Positions 1 through 5,812 are shown, numbered from the stretch's first letter. The stretch: DNA of 7,811 bases from an uncultured Loktanella sp. (GCA_913061335.1 CAJXTP010000135.1:1-7811), one strand, 5' to 3'. The notes: generated by a model not told the origin, from the sequence alone. Numbers and translations are program-made.

Positions 1-61
1 AAACTCTCTCTTAGTTTAAGCAGCTCTTGGTTCCAAAAACCCTGACGACGGACAGGACAAG
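1..61 (+). pseudogene. Upstream, out-of-frame part of the methyltransferase
   Basis: The reading frame of the downstream methyltransferase has a TAA stop at 17-19. The frame starting at base 1 is open from the window edge to a TGA at 43-45 and encodes a Trp-Phe-Gln-Lys stretch at 28-39. The two frames can be joined at the run of five A (35-39), giving a segment that reads like the W-x-x-NP region seen before the second half of many DNA methyltransferases. I infer a one-base indel here, but the upstream sequence needed to prove it is outside the window. Confidence 0.35.
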
Positions 62-421
62 GTGCGCGCGACCCGCAATCGCTGGTATATGAAAAACCTC
101 GAATTCGCTCTCTACTTCTGGAAGGGCAAAGCCGACCCGCAAGGAATCAATGATTGCGGATCAAAGCAGTCGTTTACGATGAACGCCAAACGCGAGACCG
201 CGCACCCGACCGAAAAGCCGATCGCACTAGCAGATCACTACATTCGGAATTCCACTAACAAAGGCGACACCGTTCTCGATCCCATGATGGGATCAGGGAC
301 CGCAATGGTCGCAGCAATGCGCGCCGGACGTGCAAGCATCGGGATCGAAAAATCGAAAAAGTGGTTTGATGTTGCCGTCGATCGCGTGCGCCAAGAATAC
401 AACCCCGAACAAGGAATCTGA
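62..421 (+). CDS. DNA methyltransferase (N6-adenine/N4-cytosine type), C-terminal part only
   Basis: S-adenosylmethionine-dependent DNA methyltransferase of the group where the catalytic motif precedes the AdoMet-binding motif. Visible from the GTG at 62: HPTEKP at residues 48-53, the AdoMet motif DPMMGSGT at 73-80, and GIE at 94-96, all typical of the C-terminal half. The catalytic DPPY/NPPY motif and the target-recognition part, normally more than 100 residues upstream, are absent, so 119 aa is far short of a working enzyme. Similarity seems to continue before the GTG, up to an in-frame stop at 17-19, so GTG 62 is only a formal start. It is probably a frameshifted or 5'-truncated remnant. 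Its stop lies 2 nt before the next ATG. In phage such enzymes usually protect DNA from host restriction. Family assignment is firm; activity is doubtful. Confidence 0.8.
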   Translation: MRATRNRWYMKNLEFALYFWKGKADPQGINDCGSKQSFTMNAKRETAHPTEKPIALADHYIRNSTNKGDTVLDPMMGSGTAMVAAMRAGRASIGIEKSKKWFDVAVDRVRQEYNPEQGI

Positions 422-423
422 AC

Positions 424-1419
424 ATGGCTGATCAAACCAAAATCGAATGGACAGACTTCACCGTGAACTTCTGGGAGGGTTGCCAGAAGGTCGGGCCCGG
501 TTGCGATAACTGTTACGCGGAGGCGCGAGACGTGCGCTTTACTGGCGGATCTCATTGGGGGCCCGGTGCGCCGCGTCGGTTGGTCAAGGGCGGCATCGCC
601 AAGCTGCGCAAGATCAATCGCGAGGCCGGGGCGTTCTACGCTGAACATGGCCGCTGGCCGCGCGTGTTCTGTTCAAGCCTGTCAGACGTGTTTGATAATG
701 CGGTCGATCCAGATTGGCGCAAAGATGCCTTCAAGGACATTGATGCCGCGACCGACACACGTATTCAATTATTGACCAAGCGCATCGGTAATGTGGAAAA
801 GATGGCGCCGCAGATGTGGCGCGATGGCGGCTGGCCGTCCCACGTCGGCCTGATGATCACGGTCGTGAACCAAGACGAGGCGAACCGCGACATTCCAAAG
901 CTGCTCGACCTTAAGGCACGTCTGGGCATCCCGTGGGTTGGTCTGTCGATGGAGCCGCTCTTGGGACCGGTTGATTTTTCCATATGGACGCCAAACCCCT
1001 TTGCCGTAGGTGAGCGCCAAACGTGGGAGGTCGATGGTTGTTACAATACCCTTAACGGTTCATGGTGGCCCGCCTTGGGTGATCCTGTTGCCGAAGAACA
1101 ACAAAGCGAAGAAGGCTGTCCATCACTTGACTGGGTAATCGTCGGCGGCGAGAGCGGCCCGAAAGCACGGCCCATGCACCCCGATTGGGCGCGATCCATC
1201 CGCGACCAGTGCGCAGCCGCAGAGACGCCGTTTCTGTTCAAGCAGTGGGGAGAGTGGTTGCCAATATCAGATGATGATCACCCCATAAACCACGTAAACA
1301 ATAGCGGTCACGTAAAATCTTGTGTGGCCAAGTCAGACGGCCAACAGTTTGTAAAAATCGGCAAGAAAGCAGCTGGTCGACTTCTCGACGGCGTAACACA
1401 TGACGGGGTGGTGACATGA
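424..1419 (+). CDS. Phage Gp37/Gp68 family protein (DUF5131, three-Cys motif)
   Basis: A 331-aa protein of the phage Gp37/Gp68 family (DUF5131). Near the N-terminus are IEWTD and a C-x6-C-x2-C-Y cluster (C20, C27, C30, Y31), reminiscent of, but spaced differently from, the CxxxCxxC of radical SAM enzymes. Further family-like blocks are FCSSLSDVFD (82-91), LLTKR (116-120), GLSMEPLLGPVD (173-184), WVIVGGESGPKARPM (237-251) and FKQWGEW (272-278). Length is normal for the family and the protein looks intact. The biochemical role is unknown; an iron-sulfur or radical-SAM-like activity is only an inference from the cysteines. AAGGA at 411-415, 8 nt before the ATG, is a good ribosome binding site. 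It directly follows the methyltransferase and overlaps the next gene by 4 nt. Its last residues (GVVT) are encoded by a 16-nt sequence found again at the end of the next gene. Confidence 0.88.
   Translation: MADQTKIEWTDFTVNFWEGCQKVGPGCDNCYAEARDVRFTGGSHWGPGAPRRLVKGGIAKLRKINREAGAFYAEHGRWPRVFCSSLSDVFDNAVDPDWRKDAFKDIDAATDTRIQLLTKRIGNVEKMAPQMWRDGGWPSHVGLMITVVNQDEANRDIPKLLDLKARLGIPWVGLSMEPLLGPVDFSIWTPNPFAVGERQTWEVDGCYNTLNGSWWPALGDPVAEEQQSEEGCPSLDWVIVGGESGPKARPMHPDWARSIRDQCAAAETPFLFKQWGEWLPISDDDHPINHVNNSGHVKSCVAKSDGQQFVKIGKKAAGRLLDGVTHDGVVT
1404..1419 (+). repeat. 16-nt gene-junction repeat, copy 1
   Basis: The sequence CGGGGTGGTGACATGA encodes the C-terminal GVVT and overlapping stop of the Gp37/Gp68 protein, carries a G-rich stretch that can act as ribosome binding site, and includes the ATG of the next gene. 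An identical 16-mer is at 1781-1796, in the same role. Confidence 0.85.
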
Positions 1420-1796
1420 CTGATTTACAGGGCAAGATTGAGACGCTACGCCAGCAATTTATTGCTGCATCTGCAGCCCGCCAGCGCGCGGATTGGGATA
1501 TAGAATATCAGGAGATATGTGACCGGACATATTGGGAATTTGGTCAATGCTGCGCGGGCTGTGATCACTGGCGTAGTGATATGGGCAACGTCGGTGAATG
1601 CACCGCCGCCGCGCCGGTGTCTGGCGTGGAGGTGATGAAATCACTCGGCCTGACGTCCTGCAGTTACACGCCTGCACCCGGTCACCCCTGTACTCGGTCA
1701 ACTGACAAGTGCGGCAAGTTTAAAGACGATTTTGATTGGTCAACTTTGGATCGCAATTATCTGATACGCATCGGCGCGTTCGGGGTGGTGACATGA
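1416..1796 (+). CDS. Small cysteine-rich phage protein, probable metal binding
   Basis: A 126-aa protein with eight cysteines (C35, C45, C46, C49, C62, C82, C92, C99). The order CxxC-x2-W (46-52), G-E-C (60-62), two more cysteines and then C-G-K-F (99-102) resembles small proteins common in alphaproteobacterial prophages with a C-x2-C...GEC...P...CGEF pattern. I infer that these cysteines bind zinc or an iron-sulfur cluster. The N-terminal 30 residues look helical and lack cysteines. No enzyme motif or membrane segment is seen. The ATG at 1416 overlaps the stop of the Gp37/Gp68 gene in an ATGA, and its own stop overlaps the next gene the same way, so the three are probably translated together. 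Specific function is unknown. Confidence 0.75.
   Translation: MTDLQGKIETLRQQFIAASAARQRADWDIEYQEICDRTYWEFGQCCAGCDHWRSDMGNVGECTAAAPVSGVEVMKSLGLTSCSYTPAPGHPCTRSTDKCGKFKDDFDWSTLDRNYLIRIGAFGVVT
1781..1796 (+). repeat. 16-nt gene-junction repeat, copy 2
   Basis: Identical to the 16-mer at 1404-1419. It again gives the C-terminal GVVT and stop of the upstream gene and the start codon of the downstream gene. The bases just outside the two copies differ, so the match is confined to the junction. Confidence 0.85.
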
Positions 1797-2107
1797 GAAT
1801 GATCCCCAAGCTATTCAACGCCGAAATGGTGGCCGCGCTACTTGCTGGGACCAAGACGGAAACGCGGCGGCTGCGGGCTTTCAACGCGATCCAGTCGGCC
1901 AACGATGCGATCACCTTCAAACGGTTTCTGACAATGGTCGCCTTCATCAACGAGGCACCGGTACCGGAGGGCTTCGGTCGGCATATTCTGGTCAGTGGCA
2001 AGCCTGCGTTCTGGGTCGAACACGCCGGTGGCAACTCTGTCCGGTTCGCTTGGCCTGACGATGCGACAGTTCTCATATCGCACGAACTTGACGTTCAGGA
2101 GGGATAA
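1793..2107 (+). CDS. Small phage protein with ASCH-like N-terminal motif
   Basis: A 104-aa protein. The ATG at 1793 was chosen because it overlaps the preceding stop in an ATGA and lies within the repeated junction module; an upstream in-frame ATG (1736) sits inside the previous gene. Residues 7-26 (LFN-x-EMV-x-ALL-x-GTKTETRR) resemble the start of small phage ASCH-like proteins, where a pattern of the form M-V-x-x-I-L-x-G-x-K-T-x-T-R-R is common. The part usually following in such proteins (a GD-x-L-W-V-R-E type segment) is not evident, so it may be divergent, shortened or only superficially similar. ASCH domains are thought to bind RNA or nucleotides; applying that here is inference. The stop is one nt before the next ATG. 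Confidence 0.6.
   Translation: MRMIPKLFNAEMVAALLAGTKTETRRLRAFNAIQSANDAITFKRFLTMVAFINEAPVPEGFGRHILVSGKPAFWVEHAGGNSVRFAWPDDATVLISHELDVQEG
2097..2102 (+). promoter_or_regulatory. Strong ribosome binding site for the HTH gene
   Basis: AGGAGG ends 6 nt before the ATG at 2109 and lies within the 3' end of the preceding gene. It is the strongest Shine-Dalgarno match in the island part and fixes the start of the helix-turn-helix gene at 2109 instead of earlier in-frame ATGs such as 1995. Confidence 0.7.
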
Positions 2108-2108
2108 A

Positions 2109-2465
2109 ATGGGTATGCACACCCTTTTAACAATCAAGTCAGTTGCGGAAATGCTTAAAGAAAGCCCCGCAGCGGTTTTGGAAAAGTCAGACGCCGCAAA
2201 TCTAACGGTTCGGATTGGGCGAACGCCCAAAATTTATGAGGCGGATTTAGAAAGGTTCATCAGATCATGCCAAGGCCAAGCAAAGGCGCACGCCTCTACT
2301 GGCGCAAGCCAACCAAAACGCGGGGAGGCCAATGGGTTATCCTCGACGGCAAAATTGAGCGGAAGACAGGCGCAACAGACCGTAGCGAAGCTGACCAAGC
2401 CCTCGCAGATTACATCATCGCAAAGGGCACCCACCGTAACACCCATACGCCAGAAACATTCCTAG
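2109..2465 (+). CDS. Helix-turn-helix (excisionase-like) DNA-binding protein
   Basis: A 118-aa basic protein. Residues about 5-52 (LLTIKSVAEML near the start, then TVRIGRTP at 33-40 and YEADLERFI at 43-51) have the layout of small MerR/excisionase-type helix-turn-helix domains: a helix-turn-helix, a short wing, then a terminal helix. Position directly before the integrase fits a recombination directionality factor or a regulator of int, as inference. The start at 2109 follows AGGAGG at ideal distance. The fold ends almost exactly where the integrase ATG (2267) begins. Residues 53-118 are a Ser/Thr/Gln/Lys-rich, probably disordered tail encoded out of frame over the first 199 nt of the integrase. 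An excisionase overlapping an integrase is a known theme, as in phage lambda. The HTH call is fairly secure; the tail may have arisen by overprinting. Confidence 0.7.
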   Translation: MGMHTLLTIKSVAEMLKESPAAVLEKSDAANLTVRIGRTPKIYEADLERFIRSCQGQAKAHASTGASQPKRGEANGLSSTAKLSGRQAQQTVAKLTKPSQITSSQRAPTVTPIRQKHS

Positions 2466-3304
2466 TTTCCGAAGCGCTGGTTATATATGGCGAAGAACAC
2501 GCACCGACTGCGGCGGCACCTGAACGGATAGGCTACGCGCTTAAGGCGTTGCTGCCGTTTTGGGGTGAGTTGCCAGTTGCTGCGGTCACAACATCCACTT
2601 GTCGCAGATATGCTGCGTCACGGAATAGATCCGCAGGCACGACACGCCGCGAACTCGGAACCCTACGCGCTGCGCTCAATTACTGCGCCGCAGAGGGATA
2701 CGTGACCCGCGCCCCATCAGTTCACATGCCGGACAAGCCAAGCGGAAAAGAACGCTGGCTCACCCGCTCAGAGGTTGCCGCACTAATGCGCGCTGCGCGG
2801 TCAGACCCGCGATCCAAACACCTTGCCCGATTCATCCTACTGGCGCTCTATACTGGAAGCCGAAAGACTGCGGTTCTTGATCTACGGTTTGAGCCACACC
2901 CGCGCGGCGGATGGATCGACTGCAAGCACGGCGTCATGTACCGAGCCGCAAATGATGGCCGCGTGACAAAGAAACGAAAACCGCCGGTCAGGATGCCACG
3001 CAAACTTCTGGCGCATTGTCGTCGGTGGGAACGTGATGGGGGTTGGGCGGTGAATTATCGCGGGGCCAAAGTCGCTGACATAAAAACTGCATGGCATAGA
3101 GCGCGCGGAATTGCTGGCTTGCCAGACGCCACCCCGCACACCCTCAAGCACACTGCAATTACATGGGCCATGCAAGGCGGGGCAAATCTTTCAGACGCTG
3201 CGGGTTATTTCGGCACATCAATCAGAACTCTTGAAGAAACGTATCACCATCACCACCCAGATTTTCAGGTTGAAACCGCAGCAATAATGGACCGAAAAGG
3301 GTAG
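2267..3304 (+). CDS. int: Tyrosine-family site-specific integrase
   Basis: A 345-aa tyrosine recombinase that should integrate and excise the element by strand exchange at the neighbouring tRNA. The N-terminal residues 1-55 look like an arm-binding domain, about 65-150 a core-binding SAM-like domain, and 165-340 the catalytic domain. Catalytic residues visible: Arg I R199 (LYTGSRK), the beta-hairpin Lys near 235-237, H291 in HTLKHT, and the nucleophile Y326 in TYHHHHPD. Two positions are unusual: Arg II of the H-x-x-R motif is Lys (K294), and the usual second His of the G-H-S motif is Thr (T317, in FGTSI). A non-His residue there is, to my recollection, seen in related integrases with the Y-x-HHHPD ending. 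The N-terminus starting MPRPSKG looks like relatives, supporting ATG 2267 despite a weak ribosome site (AAAGG, 2251-2255) and a 199-nt overlap. The stop is 59 nt from the tRNA 3' end. Confidence 0.93.
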   Translation: MPRPSKGARLYWRKPTKTRGGQWVILDGKIERKTGATDRSEADQALADYIIAKGTHRNTHTPETFLVSEALVIYGEEHAPTAAAPERIGYALKALLPFWGELPVAAVTTSTCRRYAASRNRSAGTTRRELGTLRAALNYCAAEGYVTRAPSVHMPDKPSGKERWLTRSEVAALMRAARSDPRSKHLARFILLALYTGSRKTAVLDLRFEPHPRGGWIDCKHGVMYRAANDGRVTKKRKPPVRMPRKLLAHCRRWERDGGWAVNYRGAKVADIKTAWHRARGIAGLPDATPHTLKHTAITWAMQGGANLSDAAGYFGTSIRTLEETYHHHHPDFQVETAAIMDRKG

Positions 3305-3322
3305 TTTCTTGGCCGTTTCTTG
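3304..3322 (+). repeat. Direct repeat GTTTCTTG next to the attachment site
   Basis: GTTTCTTG occurs at 3304-3311 and 3315-3322, an 11-nt period, about one helical turn. It starts on the last base of the integrase stop codon and lies on the element side of the tRNA. Short same-phase repeats beside att are typical of integrase or excisionase arm-type sites, but the role is inferred only from position, and an 8-nt repeat may be chance. Confidence 0.35.
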
Positions 3323-3363
3323 TCACCGTGGAATATCGGAAGACCTGAAAACCCTTGTTTATA

Positions 3364-3440
<77 letters not shown>

Positions 3441-3449
3441 GTTGGCCAA

Positions 3450-3478
3450 TCTATAACTTGGGCAAACAGATGCCGCAA
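3450..3478 (-). promoter_or_regulatory. Candidate promoter of tRNA-Arg
   Basis: On the minus strand, TTGCGG (3478-3473) and TATAGA (3455-3450) are separated by 17 nt, matching a housekeeping sigma factor spacing. The -10 box ends 9 nt before the first base of the tRNA. Hexamer matches are only partial, so the call depends mostly on spacing and position. Confidence 0.45.
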
Positions 3479-3495
3479 CGCCCTAATGCAATGCA

Positions 3496-3513
3496 GATGG
3501 GTTAAAACCCATC
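3496..3513 (-). terminator. Inverted repeat just after sufS, possible terminator
   Basis: Perfect 8-bp inverted repeat GATGGGTT / AACCCATC with a 2-nt centre (in RNA more likely a 6-bp stem with a 6-nt loop), starting on the base after the sufS stop codon. No U-rich run follows on the minus strand, so it is not a classic intrinsic terminator. It could be a weak terminator or a 3'-end stabilising hairpin for the suf mRNA. Confidence 0.4.
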
Positions 3514-4734
3514 CTACGCAAACAGATCATGACATAGCTCTAGCGCATCTATCAGCACATCCACTTCGTCGGTGGTGTTGTACATTCCAAATGACGCGCG
3601 GCAGGTAGCCCCGACACCCATGTGGTCCATCAACGGCATCGCGCAATGGGTCCCTGCCCGCACCGCGACGCCCTTTTTATCAAGCACCGTTGAAATGTCA
3701 TGGGCATGTGCCGCACCGTCGATGGTAAAGCTAAATATCGCCCCTTTGGTTGCCGATTGGCCCTGAACGTTCACCCAGTTCAATCCATCAAGCCGACCGC
3801 GCGCATAGCGACAAAGGTCAGCCTCATGCGCCGCAATCGCGCCCATACCAACGTCCATCATGTAATCCAATGCAACACCAAGCCCGATCGTCTGCACGAT
3901 CCCCGGTGTTCCTGCTTCAAACTTCATCGGAGCATCATTGTAGGTTACCGTATCACGGGTCACTTCGCGGATCATATCACCGCCACCCATAAATGGGCGC
4001 ATCTCGGTCATGCGATCAGCTGCGACATAAATCGCACCTGATCCCGATGGACCGTAAAGTTTATGCCCCGTGATCGCATAAAAATCAGCGCCAATATCCG
4101 TGACATCAACAGGCATGTGCACGGTGGATTGTGATCCATCGACCAACACAGGCACGCCTTTGGCATGCGCACCGGCACAGATTGTTTTGACATCAACCAC
4201 AGTGCCCAACACGTTGGACATATGGGTGACGGCAACCAATTTGGTCTTTGGGCCAATCGCCGCGATCACTGCTTCTGGATCAAGATCACCTTTGGCGTCC
4301 ACATCGACCCATTTGATCACCACACCAAGACGTTCGCGCAAGAAATGCCAGGGCACGATATTGGCATGGTGTTCCATGATCGACAAAACGATCTCGTCAC
4401 CCGCTTGCATACGTGGTGCGGCCCAAGCGTAAGACACCATATTGATGCCCTCAGTCGTGCCAGAATTCAAAATAATGTTGTCTTCGGACGCTGCATTCAG
4501 GAAACGCGCAATCTTGGCGCGCACACCTTCATATTTTTCAGTCGCGATGCTGGACAGCAAATGAAGACCGCGATGCACGTTTGCGTATTCTTCGGCGTAG
4601 GCCGTGTTGATTGCATCGATGACAACCTGTGGTTTTTGGGCGGACGCACCATTATCAAGATAAACCAAAGGCTTACCGTTCACCTGACGGCCAAGAATTG
4701 AAAAATCTTCGCGAATTTTAAGGACGTCAAACAT
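3514..4734 (-). CDS. sufS: Cysteine desulfurase SufS
   Basis: PLP-dependent group II cysteine desulfurase that converts cysteine to alanine and passes the sulfur as an enzyme persulfide to the SUF assembly system in the cytoplasm. At 406 aa it has the full family length. Visible sites: H123 (EHHAN), the DGSQS loop at 199-203 near the cofactor, the PLP-binding K225 in TGHKLYG, R359, the persulfide-forming C364 in RAGTHC, and R379 in CRASFG. C364, H123 and the two Arg fall at the same numbers as I recall for E. coli SufS, and K225 is within one residue. It is the last visible gene of the suf operon, starting 2 nt after the stop of the membrane protein gene, with GGAG (4746-4743) 8 nt before the ATG. 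A hairpin follows the stop. No sufA- or sufE-like gene follows; the tRNA comes next. Confidence 0.96.
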   Translation of the reverse strand: MFDVLKIREDFSILGRQVNGKPLVYLDNGASAQKPQVVIDAINTAYAEEYANVHRGLHLLSSIATEKYEGVRAKIARFLNAASEDNIILNSGTTEGINMVSYAWAAPRMQAGDEIVLSIMEHHANIVPWHFLRERLGVVIKWVDVDAKGDLDPEAVIAAIGPKTKLVAVTHMSNVLGTVVDVKTICAGAHAKGVPVLVDGSQSTVHMPVDVTDIGADFYAITGHKLYGPSGSGAIYVAADRMTEMRPFMGGGDMIREVTRDTVTYNDAPMKFEAGTPGIVQTIGLGVALDYMMDVGMGAIAAHEADLCRYARGRLDGLNWVNVQGQSATKGAIFSFTIDGAAHAHDISTVLDKKGVAVRAGTHCAMPLMDHMGVGATCRASFGMYNTTDEVDVLIDALELCHDLFA

Positions 4735-4736
4735 GT

Positions 4737-5315
4737 CTATATCTCCAACTGGGCGCTCACGCCGATCACTGTTAGGAAAAACCCAAAGCCAAATCCAATG
4801 CCGAGTATGGCGATCACGATGGTTGCCAAGGCGCGCGGTTGGCTGTCAAAGCGCTGCGTTTCATTTACGAACGTCACCAACACCCGAAGCAATGCGACAA
4901 GGCCAACAATAGACAAAAGCCCTGCGACACTTGGGCTGACAATGGACACAAATGCCTGCGCGCTTCGGACGCAAAGCGCTGTCATTTCCAACCAAATCAC
5001 GGCAGCAAATGCATGCGGAAACGTCGCCTTCCCGCCAAGCATATGGCCCGTAAGATACAGCGCCATGGTTAAAATAATCAACACACAGGCCATTGTCAGG
5101 CCATACATCATCGGGCTGAGCCCCAAGGGCAACGGGACTGGCGATGTTACAATTCCGACCAACAGCACCAGCACCACGCTTAAGATACTGACCAGCCCAA
5201 CGCCCATCCACAGCGTATTGCGACCATAGGTTTGCTGCATAATCCGCCGCGCCATCAGTTCAGGATTAACCAACGTGAGCCAAATTAACGCAAAGAAGTC
5301 GCGCGCATCTGTCAT
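4737..5315 (-). CDS. Yip1-like polytopic membrane protein in the suf operon (second of pair)
   Basis: A 192-aa membrane protein with about five hydrophobic segments, near residues 35-57, 69-92, 101-125, 128-150 and 161-186. The soluble N-terminus (DFFALIWLTLVNPELMARRIM) and a GHMLGGKATF-x-x-AFAAVIW block around 90-108 resemble bacterial Yip1-family proteins. ATG 5315 is preferred since it forms a TGATG one-base overlap with the upstream gene. A longer frame starts at 5375, adding 20 polar residues, but would overlap the upstream gene by 61 nt. There is no clear ribosome site, which fits translational coupling. It probably sits in the inner membrane. Function is unknown; its place between sufD and sufS suggests a link to iron-sulfur cluster supply or simply shared regulation. 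It appears to be a diverged relative of the preceding gene. Confidence 0.8.
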   Translation of the reverse strand: MTDARDFFALIWLTLVNPELMARRIMQQTYGRNTLWMGVGLVSILSVVLVLLVGIVTSPVPLPLGLSPMMYGLTMACVLIILTMALYLTGHMLGGKATFPHAFAAVIWLEMTALCVRSAQAFVSIVSPSVAGLLSIVGLVALLRVLVTFVNETQRFDSQPRALATIVIAILGIGFGFGFFLTVIGVSAQLEI

Positions 5316-5812
5316 CAGCCGCGTCCAGCTTCGCGTTGGCAGCCAATCCAGATGACGACGAACGACAGTAGCCATAGGCCGCCAACCAAATTGGAACCTG
5401 CAACAGGGCCCAAGAACCCGGCCATCAAACCGTAAAGCAACGCCATCGGCGTAGTCGCCAAAAGCGCCCAGAACAACGCCAAACGCGCGCTATACCAATC
5501 GCCCTGCCCGCCAAATACATAGGCTGCGACATGCGCCACCGCAGCAATAGCGTAAAACATCAACGGCCAAACCATCAGCCAACCCAAGAATTCATACGCA
5601 ATCAACCGCGACAATTCCGGTGCCTCGGCACCCGTTCCGTCGAATCCGGCGGCAAGTCGCGACAAGCGCGGCCATTGTGCGATGAAAATCACGATGCATG
5701 CGGCCATCAGATAGGCCAACGCACGATCTTCGCGTTGGCCTTGATCCAATAGGTCACGCATCACTGCGCGTGGCCCGCGCCAAGTGCGCATGATATCCGT
5801 GGTGACCGCCAT
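5315..5812 (-). CDS. Yip1-like polytopic membrane protein in the suf operon (first of pair)
   Basis: A 165-aa membrane protein with about four hydrophobic segments, near residues 31-48, 75-100, 110-134 and 137-157. The first 30 residues are polar and basic. The block FGGQGDW-x-x-ARLALFW (100-115) matches LGGKATF-x-x-AFAAVIW in the next gene, so the two look like tandem diverged paralogues of a Yip1-like family. The start codon shares one base with the sufD stop (TGATG), and its stop shares one base with the next start. No Shine-Dalgarno sequence is visible before it, so it likely depends on ribosomes finishing sufD. No catalytic motif was found. Role unknown. Confidence 0.78.
   Translation of the reverse strand: MAVTTDIMRTWRGPRAVMRDLLDQGQREDRALAYLMAACIVIFIAQWPRLSRLAAGFDGTGAEAPELSRLIAYEFLGWLMVWPLMFYAIAAVAHVAAYVFGGQGDWYSARLALFWALLATTPMALLYGLMAGFLGPVAGSNLVGGLWLLSFVVIWIGCQREAGRG

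Larger units (their letters stand above)
1..3363. mobile_element. Integrase-proximal end of a phage-like genomic island
   Basis: This region holds a phage-type integrase next to the 3' end of a tRNA gene, a small helix-turn-helix gene just before it, a phage Gp37/Gp68 protein and a DNA methyltransferase remnant, all on one strand and tightly packed. Housekeeping genes begin directly beyond the tRNA on the other strand. That is the usual layout of one end of a prophage or integrative island. No capsid, tail, portal or conjugation genes are visible, so its exact class cannot be told. The left end lies outside the window, so the element is partial here. The right limit is set at the tRNA 3' end; the true crossover is probably inside the tRNA 3' half. 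Confidence 0.75.

Noticed and set aside
1995..2108. N-terminal extension of the HTH gene to ATG 1995
   Set aside because: It would run inside the preceding gene, and AGGAGG at 2097-2102 clearly marks ATG 2109.
3227..3262. His-rich run YHHHHPD as an affinity tag or vector artefact
   Set aside because: It is the active-site region of the integrase; Y-x-HHHPD is usual in this integrase group.
4165..4701. Plus-strand 178-aa frame opposite sufS
   Set aside because: It lies wholly antisense to sufS, which has all catalytic motifs; no recognisable domain or ribosome site.
5316..5375. Upstream start (5375) for the second membrane protein
   Set aside because: It would overlap the first membrane gene by 61 nt with no ribosome site, whereas ATG 5315 makes the same TGATG overlap as the neighbouring junction.
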